A DNA stretch of 64,000 bases from Paenibacillus wulumuqiensis (GTDB lineage Bacteria > Bacillota > Bacilli > Paenibacillales > Paenibacillaceae). The notes beneath the pieces are model-generated. The model saw nothing but the letters and a program-made list of their open reading frames with translations, was not told the origin of the DNA and did no database searches. Shown one piece after another: positions 24,404 to 34,260 of this stretch. Where the stretch lies: the NCBI RefSeq assembly GCF_000971965.1, contig NZ_LAQP01000004.1:434001-498000 (forward strand), in the 5' to 3' direction. The position numbers and the translations under genes are program-made. Numbering within the stretch: position 1 is the first letter of the stretch; each line of letters begins with the position of its first letter.

Positions 24404-25255
24404 ATGAAACCGTATCGCTTATTGGAAACATCCCAAAAATATACAGAATACGATATGATTCAAGAGCATACCGAGATCCCCGATTTTCCGGACATAAGAG
24501 CTCGGCTGCTGCTGGCTTTTTTGAATGAGGCGGCAGATACGGAACAGGAAACATCCCGGGGGCAGCTGTTTTCCCTCGTTACAGGGCTGGTACAGATGGC
24601 TCTGGATACGCATGATCTGATCGATACTTCCCCATTGCATCAGGAAGAAGATAAAATGCGCTCCCGCCAGCTGAATGTACTGGCAGGCGATTATTTCAGC
24701 AGCCGCTTCTACGAGCTGCTGGCCAAAGCGGGCGAGATTGAGATGGTAGCCCGTCTCAGCGAAGCCATTTGTGAGAACAACCGTCTGAAAATGAATCTGT
24801 ATCAGCAGGTCCAGAAAACGCCGCTTACCTCCGAACAGTATATCGAGGCGATTACACAGCTGAAGATGCAGCTGTTTCTTTCATTTACAGCCTATCTTCC
24901 GGCCTCCCGCACCACGTTGTGGGAAGAGCTGCTGTATGAATTCAGCCGCTGCGAGGTACTGGCCGAGGATATGCAGCTGGAGGAGGCTTCCCTGCTGCAG
25001 CGTCCATTCGGACATTACAGCTTGTATTATGCCTTGGAGCAGGCAGCCGAACAGGATCAGGCTGCCATGATGACCGAGCCGACAGACAGTCCGCGCTGGG
25101 CGCAGTGGTATGAGCAGTATGGAACAGCCGGGCAGATCAGCCGACTGCTGGAGCAATCCCTGTCTGCGATTGAGACACATCTGCAGCAGCCTGGCAATGA
25201 GCGCCTGCGTGCAGACATCTCCCGTTTGACGGAAGGATATGCCACTCTGCGTTAA
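24404..25255 (+). CDS. hepS: heptaprenyl diphosphate synthase component 1
   Basis: Small, non-catalytic-looking subunit of the two-part enzyme that makes the C35 menaquinone side chain; the catalytic subunit is hepT four genes downstream. The 283-residue protein shows the family pattern TGLVQMALDTHDLID and RSRQLNVLAGDYFSSRFYELLAKAGEIEM. ATG 24404 has GGAGG five bases before it; ATG 24392 and TTG 24377 are weaker starts. It opens the operon hepS-menG-ubiA-ubiX-mqnA-hepT. Confidence 0.88.
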   Translation: MKPYRLLETSQKYTEYDMIQEHTEIPDFPDIRARLLLAFLNEAADTEQETSRGQLFSLVTGLVQMALDTHDLIDTSPLHQEEDKMRSRQLNVLAGDYFSSRFYELLAKAGEIEMVARLSEAICENNRLKMNLYQQVQKTPLTSEQYIEAITQLKMQLFLSFTAYLPASRTTLWEELLYEFSRCEVLAEDMQLEEASLLQRPFGHYSLYYALEQAAEQDQAAMMTEPTDSPRWAQWYEQYGTAGQISRLLEQSLSAIETHLQQPGNERLRADISRLTEGYATLR

Positions 25256-25293
25256 CCGCATAATCCAAGTAATTCAGAAGAGGTGGTAACACT

Positions 25294-26016
25294 ATGAGCA
25301 AACCGGAAAGTGTCAAACCCAAAGAACAATTTGTCCAGTCGGTGTTTGAATCGATTGCGCCACAATACGATATGATGAATGATCTGCTCAGCTTCCGCAT
25401 GCACAAGACATGGCGTAAGTTTACGATGAAAAAAATGAACGTCCAGCGCGGCGATTCTGCACTGGATGTATGCTGTGGTACATGTGACTGGACGCTCAGT
25501 TTGGCCGAAGCCAGCGGTACCGGTCAGGTATGCGGCCTGGACTTCAGCCCGAATATGCTGCAGTTTGGACAGAAAAAGATTGACCGTGACGGGTGGAGCG
25601 ATAATATTACGCTGACCCAGGGCAACGCGATGGATCTGCCTTATGCGGATAATTCATTCGACTATGTGACGATCGGATTCGGACTGCGCAATGTGCCGGA
25701 TCTGGTACAGACGCTCAAAGAAATGCAGCGTGTCGTCAAACCTGGCGGTATGGTCGTTTGTCTGGAATTATCCAAGCCGACCTGGCAGCCGTTTAAAGGC
25801 ATTTATTATTTTTATTTTCAGAATTTGCTGCCGCTGATGGGCAAGCTGGTCGCCAAGCGTTACGAACAGTACAAATGGCTTCCGGACTCGCTCAAAGCTT
25901 TCCCTGGACGCGAGGAGCTGGCCGATGTGTTCCGTGAAATCGGACTTCAGCAGGTTCAGGCTTATCCGCTAACCGGTGGGATTGCGGCACTTCATATTGG
26001 GATCAAGGAGAAGTAG
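25294..26016 (+). CDS. menG: demethylmenaquinone methyltransferase
   Basis: SAM-dependent methyltransferase (UbiE/MenG) for the last step of menaquinone synthesis. The 240-residue protein has FVQSVFESIAPQYDMMNDLLSF, the SAM site LDVCCGTCDWTLSLAE, FDYVTIGFGLRNVPD and the C-terminal signature. The Cys-rich CCGTCDW in place of the usual CGTGDW is a small deviation. AGAGGTGG precedes ATG 25294. Located between hepS and the UbiA gene. Confidence 0.94.
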   Translation: MSKPESVKPKEQFVQSVFESIAPQYDMMNDLLSFRMHKTWRKFTMKKMNVQRGDSALDVCCGTCDWTLSLAEASGTGQVCGLDFSPNMLQFGQKKIDRDGWSDNITLTQGNAMDLPYADNSFDYVTIGFGLRNVPDLVQTLKEMQRVVKPGGMVVCLELSKPTWQPFKGIYYFYFQNLLPLMGKLVAKRYEQYKWLPDSLKAFPGREELADVFREIGLQQVQAYPLTGGIAALHIGIKEK

Positions 26017-26017
26017 G

Positions 26018-26893
26018 ATGTTTAAGAAGATTAAGATATTTTTGGAAATGATTAAAATTGAGCATACCCTGTTTGCCCTGCCATTTGCCTTTATGGGCGC
26101 GATGCTGGGATCTTATGTAGTCAAAGGGCATCTGCCAACCTGGGAGCAGATCGTCTGGATTCTGGTTGCCATGGTCGGTGCACGCAGTGCAGCGATGGGA
26201 CTGAATCGTCTGATTGACCGTACCTTTGATGGCAAAAATCCGCGTACGATGATGCGGGCCATTCCGGCCGGGCTGCTTCGCTCTGGTGAGGTCGTTATCT
26301 TTATTGTAATTTCACTCGTTGTCTTTTTCTGGGCGGTGACCCAGTTATCACCGCTGGCACTCAAGCTGCTGCCAATCGCGGTGTTTATGCTGATTTTCTA
26401 TTCCTTTACCAAACGATTTACCTGGCTGTGCCATGTTGTGCTCGGGATGACGATTGCGCTTGCTCCGCTGGGCGGATGGGTCGCTGTCGCCGGCCGGCTC
26501 GACTGGGCAGCTATTGTCTTCTATATTGCGATCACGTTCTGGACAGCCGGATTTGACGTTATCTATGCGTGTGATGATGCGGAATTTGACCGCAAAGAAG
26601 GATTGCATTCCATCCCGAGCCGCTTCGGTATTCCGCGCGCACTCAAAATCGCTCAGGGATTCCACGTTATTACAGCAGCCGGTCTGATCAGTCTATTGTT
26701 CATTACGGATCTGGGTGGATGGTATATCGCCGGCGTGATTATTGCCTGTGCGATTCTGTTCTATGAGCACTATATCGTAACGCCAAAAGATCTGAGTCGT
26801 CTGCAAACGGCATTCTTTACGATGAATGGAGCGCTCAGCATCATTATGTTCGTGTTTACACTGGTTGATCTGGCGGTTAAACAATGGTGGTAA
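26018..26893 (+). CDS. UbiA-family prenyltransferase, probably MqnP
   Basis: Membrane prenyltransferase of 291 residues with eight or nine spans. The two Asp-rich motifs are visible: NRLIDRTFDGKNPRT and YACDDAEFDRKEGLHSIP. Homologues in this arrangement, next to ubiX and mqnA, attach the polyprenyl chain to the naphthoate head group of the futalosine menaquinone pathway. Sequence alone cannot separate this from 4-hydroxybenzoate prenyltransferase. ATG 26018 starts directly after the menG stop and uses AAGGAGAAG. Its end overlaps ubiX by ten bases. Confidence 0.82.
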   Translation: MFKKIKIFLEMIKIEHTLFALPFAFMGAMLGSYVVKGHLPTWEQIVWILVAMVGARSAAMGLNRLIDRTFDGKNPRTMMRAIPAGLLRSGEVVIFIVISLVVFFWAVTQLSPLALKLLPIAVFMLIFYSFTKRFTWLCHVVLGMTIALAPLGGWVAVAGRLDWAAIVFYIAITFWTAGFDVIYACDDAEFDRKEGLHSIPSRFGIPRALKIAQGFHVITAAGLISLLFITDLGGWYIAGVIIACAILFYEHYIVTPKDLSRLQTAFFTMNGALSIIMFVFTLVDLAVKQWW

Positions 26894-27558
26894 ACCGTCC
26901 GGAACACGCACGGTCCGAGTCTGACGCCCTTTTTCCTGCCGGTTATCATCCGGATCATGTCAGCAAGCGTTATGTGATTGGCATTACCGGAGCCAGCGGC
27001 TCTGTATACGGCGTTCGTCTGATCGAAGTACTGTTATCGATGGGCTACAGTGTCCACCTGGTGATCTCAAATGCCGGGTGGAGAGTGCTCAAGGAAGAAC
27101 TGGACTGGACAGCTTCCAGCAGGGAAGAGATGCTTAGCGAGCATTTCGGTTCCCTGCCGGGCAAGCTGGTGTATCATTCCTTTTCGGATATCGGTGCATC
27201 GATTGCGAGCGGCTCTTTCCGGGTCAAAGCAATGATCATTATTCCCTGCTCCATGGGGACACTGGCGAATATTGCCGGAGGCACTTCCTCCAATCTGATG
27301 ACCCGTGCAGCGGATGTAATGATTAAAGAAGAACGGAAACTGGTTATAGTTCCAAGAGAAACACCTTTGCATGCGATCCACCTGGAAAATATGCTTAAGC
27401 TGGCCCGTATGGGAGTCAGTATCATTCCGGCGATGCCGGCTTTTTATTACCGCCCTCAGACACTGGAAGATGCCGTCGACTTTATGGTTGGCAAAGTGCT
27501 CGATATTCTCGATATTGAGCATCATTTATTTGAACGATGGGGGAATAACAGTGAGTAA
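26884..27558 (+). CDS. ubiX: UbiX-type flavin prenyltransferase
   Basis: Makes the prenylated FMN cofactor used by UbiD-type decarboxylases; in the futalosine pathway its homologue (MqnM) serves the naphthoate decarboxylase. The 224-residue protein has GITGASGSVYGVRL, an IIPCSMGTLANIAGGTSSNLMTRAADVMIKE stretch and PRETPLHAIHLENM, all family hallmarks. The N terminus is ~24 residues longer than typical; ATG 26884 overlaps the UbiA gene and has no strong ribosome site, so the true start is uncertain. No UbiD partner lies in the window. Confidence 0.85.
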   Translation: MVVNRPEHARSESDALFPAGYHPDHVSKRYVIGITGASGSVYGVRLIEVLLSMGYSVHLVISNAGWRVLKEELDWTASSREEMLSEHFGSLPGKLVYHSFSDIGASIASGSFRVKAMIIIPCSMGTLANIAGGTSSNLMTRAADVMIKEERKLVIVPRETPLHAIHLENMLKLARMGVSIIPAMPAFYYRPQTLEDAVDFMVGKVLDILDIEHHLFERWGNNSE

Positions 27559-28414
27559 GTTTGAATTGCCGATCAAAATTGGTAAAATTGAATATACAAA
27601 TGATTGGCCCATTTATCAGAACTTTGATCCGACGCAGCTGTCTGTACCGGCTGTTATCCACAGCGATCTTCCGGCTAACCTGAACCGCGGTCTGCTGGAA
27701 GACCGTCTGTATATTACACCGGTATCTTCTTTTGCTTATGGAACACGTTCTAATGATTTCTGGCTGCTGCCGGATCTTTCGGTAAGTGCCCGCAATGCGG
27801 TCGGATCGATTCTTCTGTTTTCCAGAAAGCCGGTAGCGGAACTGGGAAGTGGAACGATCGCGCTGACAAATACATCAGCCACATCCATTAATCTGCTCAA
27901 AATTATTCTGGATAAGCGTTATGGTTACAAACCGGCATACATATCCATGGATCCGGATCTGGATCAAATGATGGAGAGCTGTGATGCCGCACTGCTGATC
28001 GGTGATCATGCGATTGCTGCTGCACAGCGGGAGACAGGGTATATCATTACCGATCTGGGACTGGAATGGAAACAGTGGACCGGACTGAGCATGACATTTG
28101 CTGTCTGGGCGGTGAACAAGCAGTTTGCTGCAGCGTATCCGGAGCTGGTAAGCGAAATTGGCGAGCAGCTGCGCATCAGCAAGCAGCGCAGTGTAGCTGA
28201 TCTGAATCCGGTTATTCATGAAGCACGCCAGAAAATGGGCGGCAGTCATGAATACTGGGAGCACTACTTCCGGCAATTATGGTATGATTTTGGAGAGCAG
28301 GAGCAGCAGGGCCTCGCTTTGTATTTTAAATATGCCTATGAGCTGGGTTTGCTGGATCACGAAGTGAATATGGAATTATGGACTGACAATACGATGACAC
28401 GGGTGAACGAATGA
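27551..28414 (+). CDS. mqnA: chorismate dehydratase MqnA (menaquinone, futalosine route)
   Basis: Converts chorismate to 3-(1-carboxyvinyloxy)benzoate, the first step of the futalosine pathway. The 287-residue periplasmic-binding-protein-like fold shows IGKIEYTNDWPIYQ, DLPANLNRGLLEDRLYITPVSSFAYG, LLIGDHAI and LGLEWKQWTGLSMTFAVWA. The start is GTG 27551, eight bases inside ubiX, behind GGGGGAA. It overlaps hepT by four bases. Its presence instead of menFDHCEB in this place shows that the organism probably makes menaquinone by the futalosine route, using chorismate from aroC nearby. Confidence 0.88.
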   Translation: MSKFELPIKIGKIEYTNDWPIYQNFDPTQLSVPAVIHSDLPANLNRGLLEDRLYITPVSSFAYGTRSNDFWLLPDLSVSARNAVGSILLFSRKPVAELGSGTIALTNTSATSINLLKIILDKRYGYKPAYISMDPDLDQMMESCDAALLIGDHAIAAAQRETGYIITDLGLEWKQWTGLSMTFAVWAVNKQFAAAYPELVSEIGEQLRISKQRSVADLNPVIHEARQKMGGSHEYWEHYFRQLWYDFGEQEQQGLALYFKYAYELGLLDHEVNMELWTDNTMTRVNE

Positions 28415-29385
28415 AACTACTGGACATTTTCGGGACACTAAAAAAAGATATGAACGTAATTGAACGTGAGCTCAGCCGCAGCATCGATACCGAGCATGCG
28501 CTGCTCAATGAAACTTCACTTCATTTGTTGAAAGCGGGAGGAAAGCGGCTTCGTCCCGCTTTTGTGCTGCTTGGAGGCAAGTATGGCAATTATGATCTGG
28601 AACGGCTGAGCAATGTAGCCGTCCCGCTCGAACTGATTCATATGGCTTCCCTGGTGCATGATGATGTTATCGACGATGCACAGACGCGCCGCGGACAGCT
28701 GACCGTCAAATCCAAATGGGATAACCGGATTGCCATGTATACCGGTGACTATATTTATGCCAAGGCACTGGCTATTGTAGCCAGACTGGAAAATCCGGAG
28801 ATTCATCGTGTACTCGCCAAGGCAATGGTACAGATGTCCATCGGTGAGATGGAGCAGATCCGCGACTTTTTCAATACGGATCAGACGATTCGCCGTTATC
28901 TGCTGCGGATTCGCCGCAAAACGGCACTGCTGATTGCGATCAGCTGCCAGCTGGGCGGACTGGCTGCGGATGCACCGCGTGAAGTTACACGCCAGCTGTA
29001 CCGCTACGGCTATAATGTAGGTATGGCGTTTCAGATTCGTGACGACGTGCTTGATCTATGCGGTACGGAAAAACAAATCGGCAAGCCTCCGGGCAGTGAT
29101 CTGCGTCAGGGCAATATTACGCTGCCGGTGCTGTATGCTCTGCAGGATAATTCGCTGAGAGAGCCGCTGTTGGCCGAGATCAACCGGATTCATCAGGCGA
29201 ATGGGGAGACGGACGTCAAGCAGGCTGTTCAGATGGTCCGCGGCAGCCAGGGAATCGAACAGGCTGAAGTGCTGGCAGATCGATATATTCAAAAGGCGAT
29301 GGATGCGCTGAAGCAGCTTCCATCCGGCAAAACACAAAAGCATTTGCAGGAAATAGCGCATTTTGTTGCTAAGCGCTCCCATTAA
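28411..29385 (+). CDS. hepT: heptaprenyl diphosphate synthase component 2
   Basis: Catalytic subunit for the menaquinone side chain. The 324-residue all-helical protein shows GGKRLRPAFVLL, the first Asp-rich motif LVHDDVIDDAQTRRG and the second FQIRDDVLDLCG, plus GSDLRQGNITLPVLY. It should be active only with HepS. The start overlaps the mqnA stop (ATGA). Confidence 0.94.
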   Translation: MKLLDIFGTLKKDMNVIERELSRSIDTEHALLNETSLHLLKAGGKRLRPAFVLLGGKYGNYDLERLSNVAVPLELIHMASLVHDDVIDDAQTRRGQLTVKSKWDNRIAMYTGDYIYAKALAIVARLENPEIHRVLAKAMVQMSIGEMEQIRDFFNTDQTIRRYLLRIRRKTALLIAISCQLGGLAADAPREVTRQLYRYGYNVGMAFQIRDDVLDLCGTEKQIGKPPGSDLRQGNITLPVLYALQDNSLREPLLAEINRIHQANGETDVKQAVQMVRGSQGIEQAEVLADRYIQKAMDALKQLPSGKTQKHLQEIAHFVAKRSH

Positions 29386-29688
29386 TGTTGTGAATTTCAA
29401 AAACATTTCTCGACAAGAACTAACAGACAGACCACCTCCGGTCGATATATAAGTTACGAAGTATGTGAATGGCTTTCCGCTAACCGCATCAAAGGCTGGT
29501 TGCTTGTCGGAAATCAGGCACATAACGAGTATTGTACTTTTTGAGGGTAGTATTTTATCAAAAAATGTCGGAAACGTATATGATGGTGTTTCTTTCTGTA
29601 ATTCACACTTTCTGTTAGAATACACAAGTGGGCATCTTGAAATTGCTCCGATAGCAGATCACTTTGTAGATAACAGGAGAGTGAATCA
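29386..29688 (+). promoter_or_regulatory. gap before ndk with an extended -10
   Basis: TGTTAGAAT (extended -10) at 29613-29621 lies 68 bases before ndk. Nothing else is recognised in these ~300 bases; no clear terminator for hepT is visible. Confidence 0.45.
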
Positions 29689-30132
29689 ATGGAACGCACA
29701 TTTTTGATGATTAAACCTGATGGAGTACAGCGGGGGTTAATGGGACGCATTATCAGCCGCTTCGAAGACAAAGGATTCAAATTGATCGGAGGCAAGTTTC
29801 TTATTCCGACGGAAGAGCAGGCCAAGCGGCATTATGCCGAGCATGAAGGCAAAGTGTTCTACGGAGAACTCATTGACTTTATTACTTCAGGACCGGTCTT
29901 TGCCATGGTATGGGAAGGCGATGATGTCATCACATTATCCCGTACACTGATGGGCAAAACCAAAGTCACTGAAGCACTGCCCGGTACAATCCGTGGGGAT
30001 TTCGCTGCTCACACTCCTTTCAATCTGATTCATGGCTCCGATGCGCCCGAGAGTGCAGAACGAGAGATCGCGAACTTTTTCACTCCAGACGAGTTAAGCG
30101 TTTACGAAAAAAACATTTCCGTCTGGCTCTAA
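29689..30132 (+). CDS. ndk: nucleoside diphosphate kinase
   Basis: Moves the gamma-phosphate from ATP to other nucleoside diphosphates via a phospho-His. The 147-residue protein begins [19 protein letters not shown] and holds the active-site motif [16 protein letters not shown] and the earlier PGTIRGDF. Standard length. AGGAGAG precedes ATG 29689. The ndk-cheR-aroC order equals that of Bacillus. Confidence 0.97.
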   Translation: MERTFLMIKPDGVQRGLMGRIISRFEDKGFKLIGGKFLIPTEEQAKRHYAEHEGKVFYGELIDFITSGPVFAMVWEGDDVITLSRTLMGKTKVTEALPGTIRGDFAAHTPFNLIHGSDAPESAEREIANFFTPDELSVYEKNISVWL

Positions 30133-30182
30133 ACATACCCTCGCATGGACTACACTCAATATGAAATCAAGGAAGTGATGCC

Positions 30183-30983
30183 ATGCTTACAAATGATGCC
30201 GTTCAACCAGACTCGGACTATACAGGTTTCATCAAAAAAGTGAAAGATAGTACGGGCATTGACTTAGCACAGTATAAGGAAGCACAAATGAAGCGCAGAC
30301 TGACAACGCTGCGTACCAAAAACGGTTTTGCCACATTCTCTGCATTTTTCGATGCCATGCTCAAAGACAAAGCATTATTTTATGAGTTCCTCGATCGGAT
30401 GACGATCAACGTATCCGAGTTCTGGCGTAACCCGAACCGCTGGGAAGTGCTGCGTGACAGCATTTTGCCGCAGCTGCAAAAGAGTGGCAAGAACCTCAAA
30501 GTATGGAGTGCTGCCTGCTCGACAGGTGAAGAGCCTTATACCATCGCTACGATTTTGGCCGATAAAAATATTCTGTCTTCAACGACCCTGCATGCGACTG
30601 ACATTGATGATGGTGCCCTGGAAAAAGCCAAAAAAGGACTTTATCTGGAACGCTCGCTCAAAGATGTACCAGCGGATGTAGCCAAACGTCATTTCACACC
30701 AAATGGTCATATGTTTGCTGTAAATGACAACCTCAAGAAGGCTGTGCAGTTCCGCAAGGGAAATCTGCTGACAGATACGTTTGAAACCGGATATGACCTG
30801 ATTGTATGTCGTAATGTCATGATTTATTTCACTGAAGAAGCCAAAAGCATGCTGTACCATAAGTTCGCGGCGAGTCTGCGTCCGGGCGGCGTATTGTTTG
30901 TAGGCAGTACGGAGCAGATTTTCTCTCCGGCACAATACGGATTTGATTCATCCGAGACGTTCTTTTATCACAAAAACGGCTGA
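30183..30983 (+). CDS. cheR: chemotaxis protein methyltransferase CheR
   Basis: Methylates Glu residues on chemoreceptors using SAM, setting adaptation. The 266-residue protein has an N-terminal helical domain (KVKDSTGIDLAQYKEAQMKRRL), FWRNPNRWEVL, the SAM motif VWSAACSTGEEPYTIA, and DLIVCRNVMIYF. AAGGAAGTG lies before ATG 30183. The rest of the chemotaxis genes are not in the window. Confidence 0.95.
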   Translation: MLTNDAVQPDSDYTGFIKKVKDSTGIDLAQYKEAQMKRRLTTLRTKNGFATFSAFFDAMLKDKALFYEFLDRMTINVSEFWRNPNRWEVLRDSILPQLQKSGKNLKVWSAACSTGEEPYTIATILADKNILSSTTLHATDIDDGALEKAKKGLYLERSLKDVPADVAKRHFTPNGHMFAVNDNLKKAVQFRKGNLLTDTFETGYDLIVCRNVMIYFTEEAKSMLYHKFAASLRPGGVLFVGSTEQIFSPAQYGFDSSETFFYHKNG

Positions 30984-31410
30984 TTGCAGCCGTAGTGGAA
31001 GAATGGTAAATGTAGCTGCATGGGGGGAACCGGCAGTATGCAGCAATATAGGGCCAGTACGGGCAGTTAGATCATGCCCTCTGGCCGGCAAAGGTATTGC
31101 TGAGCGGTGAATTACTTATAGCTCTACTAACCAGAAATACAAGAAAGTCTGCTGCTTCGCGGTATTATGATCCGCTGAGGATGGCAGAGTCTATCAATAT
31201 CGAAGATAATGCACAAAACACGCAGTCTGTTTTGCTCCGGCAGCAGACGGCGTGTTTTTGTTATACAGAGCCGGAAATATTCTCTTTTCCATATGAAAAT
31301 GCAATGCTTGACGTTCCTTGTCAAATGGATAAAGGCTGTACTATAATAAGCAAAGGTAATTACGGATTTTAGCGATGCACAGTTTAACAGTTTAAAGGGG
31401 GAACGCAAAA
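30984..31410 (+). promoter_or_regulatory. gap with terminator and the aroC promoter
   Basis: A terminator at 31215-31259 pairs AAAACACGC with GCGTGTTTTT, with GTCTG/CAGAC inside. A promoter follows: TTGTCA 31318-31323, 18-base spacer, TATAAT 31342-31347, placing the aroC transcript start ~57 bases before the gene. No gene recognised in 30984-31214. Confidence 0.75.
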
Positions 31411-32580
31411 ATGAGTATACGTTACTTAACAGCAGGGGAGACTCACGGACCCCAGCTGACTGCGATTATTGAGGGGCTGCCGAGCGAACTGCAGCTTGAT
31501 TTTGAGGAATTGAATTTCCAACTGGCACGCCGCCAAAAAGGCTATGGCCGCGGCCGCCGGATGCAAATTGAAAAAGATACAGCGGATATCGTAGGCGGTG
31601 TTCGTCATGGATATACGACGGGCGCACCGGTTGCACTCGTTGTTGCCAACAATGACTGGAAGCACTGGACCAAAATTATGAATATCGAGCCAATGGAAGG
31701 AACGGATGAAGAGAAGCGCCGCGTCCATCGCCCGCGTCCCGGTCACGCCGATCTGAATGGCGGACTCAAGTATAACCATAAGGATCTGCGTAATGTACTG
31801 GAGCGCTCCAGCGCCCGCGAGACAGCGATTCGCGTGGCGGTAGGTGCAGTAGCACGCCAATTCCTGGCTTCCTTTGGCATCAAGGTTGGTGGACAGGTAA
31901 TTCGGATCGGTGAGATCGAAGCGCCGCCGAACAATCTGCCGCTTGATGAGCTGGTAGCACGTACGGAAGAATCGTCAGTACGCGTGGTCGACAAGGAAAC
32001 CGAACAAAAAATGGAAGCCTACATCGACCAGATCAAAAAAGAAGGCGACTCCATCGGTGGCATCGTGGAATGCATTATCGAAGGTGTCCCGGTTGGACTG
32101 GGCAGCTATGTGCAGTATGACCGCAAGCTGGATGCACGAATCGCCCAGGCAGTCATGTCGATCAATGCCTTCAAAGGTGTGGAGATTGGCATCGGATTCG
32201 AGGCTGGACATATCCGCGGCTCCCAGGTACATGATGAGATTATGTACAACGAGGAACGTGGCTATCACCGGGCGACCAATCGTCTGGGTGGATTCGAAGG
32301 CGGCATGACCAACGGTATGCCAATCGTCGTACGCGGCGTCATGAAGCCGATCCCGACGCTGTACAAGCCGCTGCAGAGCGTGGATATTGATACGAAAGAA
32401 CCATTTACCGCTCAAGTGGAACGCTCGGATGCATGTGCGGTTCCGGCTGCCAGCGTAGTGATGGAGAGTGTGGTCGCCTGGGAAGTAGCCAAGGCTTTCC
32501 TGGAAAAATTCGGTGGTGACTCGATGACAGAAATCCGCAAAAACCTGGAAAACTACCAGGCTCAGGTGGATGAATACTAA
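31411..32580 (+). CDS. aroC: chorismate synthase
   Basis: Eliminates phosphate from EPSP to give chorismate, using reduced FMN. The 389-residue protein shows the three family signatures: [16 protein letters not shown] at the start, [16 protein letters not shown] in the middle and [19 protein letters not shown] near the end. AAAGGGGG precedes ATG 31411. It overlaps aroB by one base, so aroC-aroB-aroH form one operon that supplies chorismate to trp, tyr and menaquinone genes in this window. Confidence 0.97.
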   Translation: MSIRYLTAGETHGPQLTAIIEGLPSELQLDFEELNFQLARRQKGYGRGRRMQIEKDTADIVGGVRHGYTTGAPVALVVANNDWKHWTKIMNIEPMEGTDEEKRRVHRPRPGHADLNGGLKYNHKDLRNVLERSSARETAIRVAVGAVARQFLASFGIKVGGQVIRIGEIEAPPNNLPLDELVARTEESSVRVVDKETEQKMEAYIDQIKKEGDSIGGIVECIIEGVPVGLGSYVQYDRKLDARIAQAVMSINAFKGVEIGIGFEAGHIRGSQVHDEIMYNEERGYHRATNRLGGFEGGMTNGMPIVVRGVMKPIPTLYKPLQSVDIDTKEPFTAQVERSDACAVPAASVVMESVVAWEVAKAFLEKFGGDSMTEIRKNLENYQAQVDEY

Positions 32581-33683
32581 TGAGTGATATCCGGATCGTC
32601 GACGTTCAACTTGGCGAACGTTCGTATCCCATTTACATTGGCGAAGGATTGCTTCAACAGGCGGGCAGCTATCTGGAAAAGCATCAGCTGTCCAAGCAGA
32701 GTCCGCTGCTGATCGTTACGGATGAAAAAGTGGCTGATCCGTATTTGAGTATAGTGGAGCAGTCTCTGACTGCTTCCGGATTTAAAGTGGTTACAGCGAT
32801 TGTGGGGTCCGGTGAGACTTCCAAATCGCTGTCCGTATTTGAAGCGGTAATGACCAAAGCGATTGAAGGCGGTCTGGACCGCAAATCTGCAGTCATCGCA
32901 CTGGGCGGAGGCGTTGTGGGCGATCTTGCCGGTTTTGTGGCTGGAACGTACATGAGAGGCATTCGCTTTATCCAGATGCCGACCACGGTACTGGCGCATG
33001 ACAGCAGCGTCGGCGGCAAGGTTGGAATCAACCATTCCCTTGCCAAAAATATGATCGGTGTCTTCCATCAGCCGGAGCTTGTGCTGTATGACCTTTCTGC
33101 GCTGAAAACTCTTCCGGCACGTGAAGTGTATGCAGGACTCGCCGAGATGGTGAAGCACGGACTGATCTGGGATCGTGAATTTGCCTACTGGTGTCTGGAA
33201 CATGCCGAAGAGCTAAAGTCTGTGGATATGCAGGCCATGGGTTACGGTTTGGAAAAAGGCTGTTCGATCAAAGCGGCAGTGGTGTCGCAGGATGAACGGG
33301 AAAATGATCTGCGCGCTATCCTTAATCTGGGTCATACGATCGGTCATGCGATTGAAGCGGTAGCCGGCTACGGCGAGATTATTCATGGTGAAGCTATTTC
33401 GATCGGGATGGTCGGTTCGGCTCTGATCGGTGAAGCATTGGGTGCAGAGCCGGGATTGGTCGATACGACCCGGGAAATGCTGCAGTCGCTTGGACTGCCT
33501 ACCGTACTGCCGGAGCATCTGAGTGTGGACCGGATCATGAAGGCGATGATGCATGACAAGAAGTTCCAGGAAGGGCAGATGACCTTTGTAGTACCGCTGG
33601 AGATTGGCAAAGTGGAGATTAACCGCAATGTCGATTACGATCTGGTTCGCAGGACCGTTGAGCTTTTAAAGAAAGAGGTGTAG
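32580..33683 (+). CDS. aroB: 3-dehydroquinate synthase
   Basis: Second shikimate-pathway enzyme, NAD- and zinc-dependent. The 367-residue protein has GGGVVGDLAGFVAGTYMRG, QMPTTVLAHDSSVGGKVGIN, the metal ligands in AEMVKHG and NLGHTIGHAIEA, and HGEAISIGM. Start ATG 32580 shares the A of the aroC stop. The family residues are complete. Confidence 0.96.
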   Translation: MSDIRIVDVQLGERSYPIYIGEGLLQQAGSYLEKHQLSKQSPLLIVTDEKVADPYLSIVEQSLTASGFKVVTAIVGSGETSKSLSVFEAVMTKAIEGGLDRKSAVIALGGGVVGDLAGFVAGTYMRGIRFIQMPTTVLAHDSSVGGKVGINHSLAKNMIGVFHQPELVLYDLSALKTLPAREVYAGLAEMVKHGLIWDREFAYWCLEHAEELKSVDMQAMGYGLEKGCSIKAAVVSQDERENDLRAILNLGHTIGHAIEAVAGYGEIIHGEAISIGMVGSALIGEALGAEPGLVDTTREMLQSLGLPTVLPEHLSVDRIMKAMMHDKKFQEGQMTFVVPLEIGKVEINRNVDYDLVRRTVELLKKEV

Positions 33684-33687
33684 AACC

Positions 33688-34056
33688 ATGTACGTACGAG
33701 GTATTCGCGGAGCCACTACAGTGGCCCGCAACGACCGCCAGGAAATTCTGGATGAGACGCTGGTACTGCTGCGGGAAATTGTGGCCCGTAATGAGTTTGA
33801 ACCGGAAGATATCAGCAGCATCTGGATCACAATGACACCTGATCTGGATGCGGTCTTCCCGGCTCTGGCAATCCGCGAGATGGAGGGCTGGAATATGGTT
33901 CCGCTGATGTGTGCACTGGAAGTGCCGGTACAGGGTAGTCTGCCCATGTGTATCCGGCTAATGCTGCATATCAATACGACCAAGACCCAGCAGGAGATCC
34001 GGCATGTCTACCTGAATGAAGCCAAGCGGCTGCGGCCGGATCTGGCTACTTCCTGA
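33688..34056 (+). CDS. aroH: chorismate mutase, AroH type
   Basis: Converts chorismate to prephenate for Tyr and Phe. The 122-residue trimeric-type enzyme starts MYVRGIRGATTVARNDRQEI and shows EDISSIWITMTPDLDAVFPALAIRE and VPVQGSLPMCIRLMLH, including the active-site Arg and Glu positions of the Bacillus enzyme. AAAGAGGTG precedes ATG 33688. A terminator follows, ending the aro operon. Confidence 0.95.
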   Translation: MYVRGIRGATTVARNDRQEILDETLVLLREIVARNEFEPEDISSIWITMTPDLDAVFPALAIREMEGWNMVPLMCALEVPVQGSLPMCIRLMLHINTTKTQQEIRHVYLNEAKRLRPDLATS

Positions 34057-34142
34057 GCAGACAGGGAATGATGTATTGTTGAACATCATCGACTACCTAT
34101 AACAGATCAATGATAGAGCAAAACAGCATAGAGGAACGATAC

Positions 34143-34175
34143 AAAAGCAAAGGCATCTCTCTGTCTTTGCTTTTT
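34143..34175 (+). terminator. intrinsic terminator after aroH
   Basis: AAAAGCAAAG at 34143-34152 pairs with CTTTGCTTTTT at 34165-34175. Confidence 0.88.
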
Positions 34176-34260
34176 CACTTTAAAGCGTTAAAATAATTTA
34201 CATATCCCAAAAGTTATTTAGGCATCATGAAATATATAGTGGATATAAAAATAAATTTTT

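Noticed and set aside
31097-31372. 91-codon frame between cheR and aroC
   Set aside because: Overlaps a terminator and the aroC promoter; no ribosome site or motif.
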